In this document: positions 16,558 to 23,908 of the stretch, one piece after another
How positions within the stretch are numbered: position 1 is the first letter of the stretch
Layout: each line of letters begins with the position of its first letter
Assembly: GCA_024998565.1 (NCBI GenBank)
Contig: JACOEM010000008.1
Span: forward strand, 179,280 to 243,279
Length of the DNA stretch: 64,000 nucleotides
Reading direction: 5' to 3'
From: Nitrospira sp.
GTDB lineage: Bacteria > Nitrospirota > Nitrospiria > Nitrospirales > Nitrospiraceae
Notes under the pieces: generated by a model
Seen by the model: the letters and a program-made list of their open reading frames with translations, nothing else
What the model was told of the DNA's origin: nothing
The model's database searches: none
Made by a program: the position numbers and the translations under genes

Positions 16558-17883
16558 ATGACACCACAGACCTCTCGTCGAGTCGTCATCACCGGAATGG
16601 GAGTGATTTCCCCGCTGGGTTGTACCGTCGACCTGTTTTGGCATTTATTGAGCAAAGGTGAAAGCGCCGTGAAACCGGTCAGCTCGTTCGATACCACACC
16701 GTTCCAGGCCTGTCTCGCCGCTGAAGTCCGGGACTTCGACCCCGAAGATTTCCTCCATCGCAAGCAGGCCCGTCGTATGGGACGAGCGACTCAGTTCGCC
16801 GTCGCCTCCGCCATGATGGCGACTCGCGATTCCGGCATGGACCTGGACCAGGAAGATCGCGGCTCCATCGGCATCAGCATCGGCACCTCCATCGGCGGCA
16901 TGAAGGAAGCGTTCGAGTTCCACGATGCGGCCAAACTCAACGCCTATGAGCGTGTCAACCCGTTCACAATGGGCATGACCTTCCCGAATGCGATTTCATC
17001 GGAAGTGGCCATCGTGCTGGGACTCCACGGTCCCTGCGAAACCTACTCCATCGGCTGTTCTTCGACGGCCAATGCCATCGGACGCGCCTACGAATGGATC
17101 AAATCAGGCCAGTCGTCGCTCGTCATCGCGGGTGGAACCGAAGCGCCGCTCCACCCGAGCGTTTACGCCGCCATGAACGCCGGACGTGCGCTGGCCCCGG
17201 ACGAACGCGGCGCCATTCGCAACCTCCCCCGTCCCTTCGACAAAACCCGATGCGGCATGGTGTTAGGCGAAGGCGCCGGCTGCTTCATTCTGGAGGACTA
17301 CGAGCACGCCCGGGCGCGCGGCGCGAAAATGTATGCCGAGTTGGAAGGATGGGGCTTTACCTGTGATGCCCATTCCATGGTGAAGGCGGATCACACGGGC
17401 CACGAGCAGCAACGGGCGGCCAGGCTGGCCCTCTCGACGGCCCATTGGTTCCCGGAGGAAGTGGACTACGTGAACGCCTGCGGGCTCGGCACCATGGAGT
17501 TGGATGCGCTCGAAACGAACACGGTCAAACAGGTCCTGGGGGAGCACGCATATCGGGTTCCCGTCAGTTCGTTTAAAGCGGCACTCGGTCACGCCTTCGC
17601 CGCCAGCGGCGCCTTCCAAGTCATCGGCACCGCAAAGGCCATGGAGCACCAGTTCATCCCGCCCACGCTGAATCTGACGACGCCGGATCCGACATGCGAT
17701 CTGGATTATGTCTCAGGACAGGGGCGGGCGGCGCATCTCGATCGTGCCTTGATCAACAGCTTTGGATTCGGCGGCAAGAATATCGTGCTCGCGCTGTCGC
17801 GGATGAATGCCGGCATCGCTACCACCCGCCCGATGGCGGCGACGCCGGGCTATGGCGTGACCCATCTGGTGGGAGTCTCGTAG
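16558..17883 (+). CDS. beta-ketoacyl-ACP synthase (FabF-like) with altered catalytic triad
   Basis: A 441-residue ketosynthase, length as for FabF. N-terminal VVITGMGVISPLG is typical. The nucleophile is Cys167 (SIGCSSTANAIG) and the second histidine is His345 with its lysine (SSFKAALGHAFAASG). The first catalytic histidine, normally in NAHGTST, is Cys308 in VNACGLGTMELDALET, so the triad reads Cys-Cys-His. Such a change would affect malonyl decarboxylation; the enzyme may work on another substrate or act as a chain-length or priming partner. Strong Shine-Dalgarno (aggagggc). The frame is open far upstream over the previous gene, but that is a shadow. Its gene context (LuxR, nitroreductase-like) suggests a specialised product and not bulk fatty acid synthesis. 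Confidence 0.85.
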   Translation: MTPQTSRRVVITGMGVISPLGCTVDLFWHLLSKGESAVKPVSSFDTTPFQACLAAEVRDFDPEDFLHRKQARRMGRATQFAVASAMMATRDSGMDLDQEDRGSIGISIGTSIGGMKEAFEFHDAAKLNAYERVNPFTMGMTFPNAISSEVAIVLGLHGPCETYSIGCSSTANAIGRAYEWIKSGQSSLVIAGGTEAPLHPSVYAAMNAGRALAPDERGAIRNLPRPFDKTRCGMVLGEGAGCFILEDYEHARARGAKMYAELEGWGFTCDAHSMVKADHTGHEQQRAARLALSTAHWFPEEVDYVNACGLGTMELDALETNTVKQVLGEHAYRVPVSSFKAALGHAFAASGAFQVIGTAKAMEHQFIPPTLNLTTPDPTCDLDYVSGQGRAAHLDRALINSFGFGGKNIVLALSRMNAGIATTRPMAATPGYGVTHLVGVS

Positions 17884-18125
17884 GACCGCACCATGAGCAA
17901 CCCGAGCCGGAAATCATGCGCATCGACTGCGCGGCCGCGCGCGGGTCGGCCTCCGACAGGCCGGCCCGCCGCAGGGCCGTTCGATCGCGGAGGTATTCCG
18001 GTTCGAGCAGGATGGACGCCGATCATCATCCGACGGGCCGCCCTTGTCGAAGGGCACCCGCCGCCTCGGCACAGACAGAGAAACAGTTCACCAGTCATCC
18101 ATCCACATTTAGCTGAGAGTCGAAT

Positions 18126-18782
18126 ATGAACGAATTACAGAACACACCGGCGCGCGTGTTCATCATCAATCCTCAGGAATTAGTCAGAGTCGGCATGCGA
18201 ACGCTGCTGAACTCGGTACCGGACTTTATGGTGATCGGCGAGGCCTCGTCGAAAGAGGAGGCGCTCCCCCTGGTGCTCCACCACAAACCCGACATCGTCG
18301 TGCTCGATCTGCGCGTGCAGGACGGCACGGGTATCGAAACGGCCAAGGACATCCTCGCGCATCTTCCGGAGACGCGCGTGCTCTTTCTGGCCGATGCGCT
18401 GACTGATTCCACCCTGCTCTCCGCCGTCGCAACGGGCGCTCACGGATATGTCCTCCAGGAGGCCGGGGCGGAGACGCTGTTGCACGCCATGCGCAGCCTG
18501 ACCAAGGGTCAATCCTACCTGGACCCGGGGGTAACCCGTCACACATTTGCCTACCTCCGCAAAGTCGCCGATCGGGAACCTGAACGAGGCCGTCATCTGC
18601 TGTCGCCGCAGGAGCGACGCCTCCTCCCCCTCATTGCCCAGGGAAAAACCAACAAGGAAATCGCCGCCGAGCTCGGGCTGAGCGATAAAACAGTCAAAAA
18701 CTATCTGGCCAACGTGTATTCGAAACTTCACCTGAGCAGGAGGTCTCAAGCCGCCGCGTTTTACCTGAAGACCATTCCCTGA
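18126..18782 (+). CDS. NarL/FixJ-type response regulator with degenerate receiver
   Basis: A 218-residue regulator with an N-terminal receiver fold (about 8-125) and C-terminal LuxR helix-turn-helix (about 155-215). The receiver has lost most active-site residues: the acidic pair is Asn15-Pro16 (FIINPQELVR), the Ser/Thr position is Ala89, and the lysine is Gln111 (HGYVLQEAG); only the acceptor Asp61 remains. Phosphorylation-independent action is likely. The DNA-binding part (TNKEIAAELGLSDKTVKNYL, YSKLHLSRRSQ) is very close to that of the intact regulator at 32165-32845, so the two may share targets. It lies 242 bp after the ketosynthase gene and 105 bp before the hybrid kinase. Confidence 0.85.
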   Translation: MNELQNTPARVFIINPQELVRVGMRTLLNSVPDFMVIGEASSKEEALPLVLHHKPDIVVLDLRVQDGTGIETAKDILAHLPETRVLFLADALTDSTLLSAVATGAHGYVLQEAGAETLLHAMRSLTKGQSYLDPGVTRHTFAYLRKVADREPERGRHLLSPQERRLLPLIAQGKTNKEIAAELGLSDKTVKNYLANVYSKLHLSRRSQAAAFYLKTIP

Positions 18783-18887
18783 TCACCGCCGAACCGTGCG
18801 CACGACGGCAGAAGACTCAAGTTCTTCGATCCGCAGGCCGAGAGAGTATCGACACCTAGTCTCTACCTTCGCGGAATCGCGAGTCGT

Positions 18888-21800
18888 ATGCACCATTTGC
18901 GATCGTTCCAGCTCCGGGACATGACCGCCTGCGGCGCGGCGTTGCGCCGGCTCGGCACAGATGCCACCAGCCTTGAGCAGGTCGCCGATCGCCTCGTTCG
19001 TCATCTCTACAGATCCTTGACCATGGGCCATCTCCGGGAGCCGGCCTGCAGCCTGGTCCGCCTCTTCAAGACGACACCCTATAGCCGGCTGACACCGGAC
19101 CTTCGTGCACTGGCTGACGCTCGGCTCGGAAATACGCCCCCGCCCCCCTCTCTGACCTGCCTCACCCTGTTGGCCAGCGCTGGAGCGGTCCCCGGGTGGA
19201 ATGACCCGGCGCGTTCGAGTCGCTTCCGCGTGATCCCGTTCGATACCCTGGAGGCCGTGGAACGGTTACCCATGTTCAGTCAACTCTTCCGGCAGCTGGG
19301 AGTCTCGCTCCCCTCGTTGACACAGCCGGGCCCGAGCGTGTTGCTGGACCAGCACGAACAATCGTTCAACGTCTTTCACATCCCCGAAGCCGAAGGAAGC
19401 CCCTACGTCCCGGGACAGGAAGAGTTCGTGCGCAAGTACGGGATCCGGTCGGTCTTGGGATTCGGCGCACCGCTGCCGGACGGTGAACTGTTTTCCATCA
19501 TTCTCTTCAGCAAGGACTTTATCCCTGAAAGCACGGCAACCCTCTTCAAACCCCTCGCGCTGTGCGCGCAGATTGCACTGGCGCCCTATACCACGACGGC
19601 GGCCTCTCACTCGCACCACACCTCCATGCCCAAACAGGCCGGCGACGACCCAACGCCCGTCCACGACGCGCACCTGCAGACCAGGATCGCCGACCTCGAA
19701 CGCCTTCTCGCCGTGCATGAACAGACCGTGGACGAGCAGGCCGACCGGATGGAGCTGATCGTGCAAGGTTCCCAAATGGGCACCTGGGACTGGGAAATCC
19801 CCACCGGGCGAGTGACCTTTAACGAACGATGGGCGAGTATGCTCGGCTACCGTCTCGACGAGATCGAGCCGCATGTCCGGACCTGGGAGCAATTGGTGCA
19901 CCCGGATGACCTTCACCAGGTGATGGCGACGGTTTCTGCGCATCTTCGTGGAGAAACGCCCACCTATTCCAGCGAGCATCGCCTGCGAACCAAGTCCGGC
20001 GCCTGGTGCTGGGTCTTCGACAGCGGACGCGTGGTCAAGCGGGACGCTAAGGGTGCCCCCTTGCGGGCCGCCGGCATCCATCTCGACATTTCCGACCGTA
20101 AGGCACTCGAAGCGGCGCAGGCACTGGCACAATGCGATCTGCAAGCCAAGCAACAAGCTCTGGACGAAGCCCAAACGCAGGCTCACCTTGGTTCGTGGCA
20201 CTGGAATATTGCGACCGGTCAGGAAGCCTGGTCCGAAGAGCAGTGCCGGATCTTCGGCCATACTCCAGACCAGAGCCTCCCGACCTATGCGACCTTCCTC
20301 TCCGCGCTGCATCCGGACGACGTCGAGCGCGTGCAGCAAGCGGTCGATGCGGCGCTGAAATACGACTCGCCCTACAACGTCGATTGCCGGATTCGACGCC
20401 CCGACGGCGAAGTCCGGCACATCAATTGCCGCGGAGTCGTCCAGCGCGATCCCGACGGACGACCGGTGAGTATGGCCGGAACCGTGCTGGACATCACCGA
20501 CTACAAACGCGCCGAATTTGCCTGGCGAGACAGCGAAACCAGAATGCGTTCGATCTTCGAGAGCGCGATCGAAGGCATTGTGGTCATCGACGAACGCGGC
20601 CGGATCGAAAGCGCCAACACCGCCCTGCTGAATTTACTGGGATACCAGGCGCACGAACTGATCGGGCAGAACATTTCCCTACTCATGCCCTCTCCCTATC
20701 GTGAACACCACAATGAGTACCTGGCAAACTACCTGGCGACCGGGAAACGCACCATCATCGGCAGCGGCCGCGACGTGCCGGCTGTGCGCAAAGACGGGAC
20801 TCGGATCGACGTGCATGTGTCGGTCAGCGAGATGCAGATCGGAACGGAGAAGAAGTATACGGGCATGCTTCGCGACATTTCCGAGCGGAAGCGCATGGAA
20901 GCGACCCTTCGGGAGAGTGAAGAGCGATTCCGGCAACTGGCTGAGCACATCGATGCCGTCTTCTGGCTCACCTCGCCGGATAAGAGCGAGGTCCTCTATG
21001 TCAGCCCCGCCTTTGAGACCATCTGGGAACTCCCTAGAGATCTACTCTATGTGAATCCGGCGTTCTGGCTCGATCACATCCATCCGGAAGACCGCACACG
21101 CGTTGCCACCGCGGCAGCCTGTCAGGGCCATCTCCCCTATGACGAGGAATATCGAATTGTCACGCCAGGCGGACAGGTGCGCTGGGTTCGAGATCGCAGC
21201 TTTCCAATTAGAAACGCCCAGGGGGATACCTATCGCATTGCGGGCATCACCGCGGACATCACCGCGGCCAAACAGATGGAGGCACAGACTCGTTCCAGTG
21301 AGCTGCGGCATCGCGCACTCGTAGAACTGTCGCCCCATGCCATCTTCGTGAATTGCGAAGACAAAATCGTGTTTGCCAATCAGGCCTGCGTGAGGTTACT
21401 GGGAGCGATCGCCCCGTCACAGCTGTTCGGCAAGACGGTTCTCGAGTTTATCCATCCGGAATCCCACTCCAAGGTACGACAGAGAATCGCGAAAATACGC
21501 GAGACGAATCAACCGGTCCCGCCCACCGAGGATCGGTTTGTCGGTCTCGCCGGCTCCATCATCGATGTCGAAGTGGCGGCAGCCCCGGTTATGTTCGAGG
21601 GGAAACCGGCCATCCAGGTCATTGCCACCGACATACGGGCTCGCAAAGACCTGGAACGGGCCCTGCTCGCCACCAACCTGCAACTGCACACCATCCTCGC
21701 CAGCGCGACCAATGTCTCCATCGTCGCCACCAACACCGAGGGGACGATCACGACCTTCAACACCGGCGCGGAAGAGTTGCTGGGGTATACCGCCGTCGAG

Positions 21801-23717
21801 ATGATCGGACAACAGTCGCTCATATTGCTGCACGTGCCCGAGGAGATCGAGCGCCATGCCAAGGAGCTCGGCGACTTGTACGAGCGCCCGATTCATGGTG
21901 TTGCCGCCTTGGTCGAAAATGCCAGACGAGGCGGGTTCGATGAACGGGAATGGACGTACCAGCGAAAAGACGGCAGCCGGCTGACTGTCCTATTGACTAT
22001 CACCGCACTCCGGGACAGTGACGGAGTCGTGACCGGATTCCTGGCGATTGGAAAAGACATCACCAGCCGAAAAGCCGCAGAAAATGCCCTCGCGCAGGCG
22101 CGGGATGAAGCCCTTCGAGCCGCCCAGGCCAAGGCCGACTTCCTCGCCACCATGAGCCATGAAATCCGCACCCCGATGAATGCCATCATCGGCATGACGG
22201 GTCTCCTGCTCGATACCGCCCTTACGAAAGAACAACATGAGTTTGCCGACTCGGTCCGCCGTTCGAGCGACGGCTTGCTGACGCTCCTCAACGACATTCT
22301 CGATTTCTCCAAAATCGAGGCGGGAAAACTTCATTTCGAAGAACTCCCGTTCGACCTCCGGATGACGGTGGAGGATACGGTGGAGCTGCTCGCGGAACAG
22401 GCGCAGAGCAAAGGCCTGGAGTTGATCGGGTTAGTCGATGCCGCCGTGCCGACCGCCGTCGTAGGCGATCCCGGCCGGCTCCGGCAGATTCTGGTCAATC
22501 TGGTCGGCAATGCCATCAAGTTTACCTCCGCGGGCGAAGTGTTCCTCCACGTGACGCGTGAGACTCAAGACGGCGTGGGCCTTCTGCGGTTTACCATCAA
22601 AGATACCGGGATCGGTATTCCAGAGGCAGTGCAGGGACGACTGTTTAGCGCCTTCGTGCAAGCCGACAGCTCCACCACCAGACGATTCGGCGGCACCGGA
22701 CTAGGGCTCGCTATTTGCCAACGCCTCGTCAGCCAGATGCATGGCCGGATCGGGGTCGAAAGCCATCCCGGGCAGGGCAGCACGTTCTGGTTCACCGTGC
22801 AATTTCCGGAGACGACACTCGCCACTTCCCCGTCGCCCTTTTCCTGGAGCCGGCTGCATGGCCGGCGCATTCTCCTCGTGGACCATTGCGACACCGTCCG
22901 GCAAGCCATGCGCCAGGAGCTCACGTCGCATGGAATGACTTGCACGGTGGCACAGAGCGGTCCGGAGGCCGTGGAGTTAGCCCGTACGGCGGCGGCCAGT
23001 CGGAATCCCTTCGACCTGGCCCTCATCGAATTGCATCTCTCCGACATGGACGGATTCGAAACGGCCGCCTTGCTGAAACAAGACCCCGCAACCGCCGGCA
23101 TACGCCTGGTCATCCTCACCACGGTCGGCCGGCGGGGCGACGGCCAGACTGCGCGATCCATCGGTATCGACGCCTATCTCACGAAACCGCTCCGTCAGAC
23201 ACAATTGCTCGAATGCCTGTGTCTCCTACTGTCCCCGGAAACCGCGGCCGGGACGCCGTCGAACGCCGAACCGCCGCCGTTGATCACACGACACACCCTG
23301 AGCGAATCCCAGGCAGGGCCGAAGCCTCGCCTGCTCCTGGCGGAAGATAATCCCGTGAACCAGAAAGTCGCCTGCAAGATGCTGGAGAAACTCGGCTACC
23401 GGGTCGATGTCGCGGGAAACGGACAGGAAGCCGTGGCCGCCCATGAGCGTGCCCGTTATCCGCTGATTTTTATGGACTGCCAGATGCCGGAAGTGGACGG
23501 GTTTGAAGCGACCGCACTGATCCGCAAAATGGAAGGCCGGTCGGCCCATACCCCGATCGTCGCCATGACGGCCAACGCCATGCAAGGCGACCGCGAACGC
23601 TGCCTGGCCGCCGGGATGGACGATTACATCGCCAAACCGGTCCGCCCCAAAGAGCTTCAGGCAGTACTCGACACCTGGCTCGGAACCGACGGCGCTGCAA
23701 CCGGCACCAACGGCTAA
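18888..23717 (+). CDS. multi-PAS hybrid sensor histidine kinase (1609 aa)
   Basis: Domains in order: an N-terminal region of about 240 residues with no sure match, perhaps a sensory fold; six PAS domains (about 290-410, 425-545, 545-670, 675-800, 800-925, 925-1060), of which the third (VDERGRIESANT-like IDERGRIESANTALLNLLGY) resembles FixL-type PAS; HisKA with His1091 in MSHEIRTPMN; HATPase (about 1190-1310, DTGIGIPEAVQ, GGTGLGLAICQRLV); then two receivers. Receiver 1 is degenerate: Glu1381 replaces the acceptor Asp (LALIELHLSDMDG) and VDHCD replaces VDDN. Receiver 2 is intact (Asp1530, IFMDCQMPEVDG). No transmembrane helix is seen, so it senses cytoplasmic signals. It is the paralogue of the next kinase. 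Confidence 0.9.
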   Translation: MHHLRSFQLRDMTACGAALRRLGTDATSLEQVADRLVRHLYRSLTMGHLREPACSLVRLFKTTPYSRLTPDLRALADARLGNTPPPPSLTCLTLLASAGAVPGWNDPARSSRFRVIPFDTLEAVERLPMFSQLFRQLGVSLPSLTQPGPSVLLDQHEQSFNVFHIPEAEGSPYVPGQEEFVRKYGIRSVLGFGAPLPDGELFSIILFSKDFIPESTATLFKPLALCAQIALAPYTTTAASHSHHTSMPKQAGDDPTPVHDAHLQTRIADLERLLAVHEQTVDEQADRMELIVQGSQMGTWDWEIPTGRVTFNERWASMLGYRLDEIEPHVRTWEQLVHPDDLHQVMATVSAHLRGETPTYSSEHRLRTKSGAWCWVFDSGRVVKRDAKGAPLRAAGIHLDISDRKALEAAQALAQCDLQAKQQALDEAQTQAHLGSWHWNIATGQEAWSEEQCRIFGHTPDQSLPTYATFLSALHPDDVERVQQAVDAALKYDSPYNVDCRIRRPDGEVRHINCRGVVQRDPDGRPVSMAGTVLDITDYKRAEFAWRDSETRMRSIFESAIEGIVVIDERGRIESANTALLNLLGYQAHELIGQNISLLMPSPYREHHNEYLANYLATGKRTIIGSGRDVPAVRKDGTRIDVHVSVSEMQIGTEKKYTGMLRDISERKRMEATLRESEERFRQLAEHIDAVFWLTSPDKSEVLYVSPAFETIWELPRDLLYVNPAFWLDHIHPEDRTRVATAAACQGHLPYDEEYRIVTPGGQVRWVRDRSFPIRNAQGDTYRIAGITADITAAKQMEAQTRSSELRHRALVELSPHAIFVNCEDKIVFANQACVRLLGAIAPSQLFGKTVLEFIHPESHSKVRQRIAKIRETNQPVPPTEDRFVGLAGSIIDVEVAAAPVMFEGKPAIQVIATDIRARKDLERALLATNLQLHTILASATNVSIVATNTEGTITTFNTGAEELLGYTAVEMIGQQSLILLHVPEEIERHAKELGDLYERPIHGVAALVENARRGGFDEREWTYQRKDGSRLTVLLTITALRDSDGVVTGFLAIGKDITSRKAAENALAQARDEALRAAQAKADFLATMSHEIRTPMNAIIGMTGLLLDTALTKEQHEFADSVRRSSDGLLTLLNDILDFSKIEAGKLHFEELPFDLRMTVEDTVELLAEQAQSKGLELIGLVDAAVPTAVVGDPGRLRQILVNLVGNAIKFTSAGEVFLHVTRETQDGVGLLRFTIKDTGIGIPEAVQGRLFSAFVQADSSTTRRFGGTGLGLAICQRLVSQMHGRIGVESHPGQGSTFWFTVQFPETTLATSPSPFSWSRLHGRRILLVDHCDTVRQAMRQELTSHGMTCTVAQSGPEAVELARTAAASRNPFDLALIELHLSDMDGFETAALLKQDPATAGIRLVILTTVGRRGDGQTARSIGIDAYLTKPLRQTQLLECLCLLLSPETAAGTPSNAEPPPLITRHTLSESQAGPKPRLLLAEDNPVNQKVACKMLEKLGYRVDVAGNGQEAVAAHERARYPLIFMDCQMPEVDGFEATALIRKMEGRSAHTPIVAMTANAMQGDRERCLAAGMDDYIAKPVRPKELQAVLDTWLGTDGAATGTNG

Positions 23718-23719
23718 CG

Positions 23720-23887
23720 CGGATTATTCATGCATGCCGTCGCGAGTCGTTTGAGACCGAAGCCCGCCGGGGCTTCTCACAAGTAGGGCCGACGCAGAGT
23801 ACTTGCGCTCCGTCGAGGAGGCCGAACGAGAGCAGCCCAGCCGGGCGAGAGGATCGAACGACGGAGCAGGGATTCGTGAATAGTCCG
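23720..23887. repeat. 168-bp nested palindromic element between the two hybrid kinases
   Basis: The ends form imperfect terminal inverted repeats: CGGATTATTCATGCAT (23720-23735) against the complement of 23872-23887 (13 of 16 match). Inside are GAAGCCC/GGGCTTC (23759-23765, 23770-23776) and GCTCCGTCG/CGACGGAGC (23807-23815, 23859-23867). It starts three bases after the first kinase's stop and ends 21 bp before the next ATG. The shape is that of a MITE or a REP-like element. Confidence 0.5.
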
Positions 23888-23908
23888 GGCTAGAGAGGGG
23901 TCGCTTTC

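Noticed and set aside
14225..18125. Acyl-homoserine lactone synthase partner for the LuxR gene
   Set aside because: No LuxI-type or other synthase frame is found in the neighbourhood.
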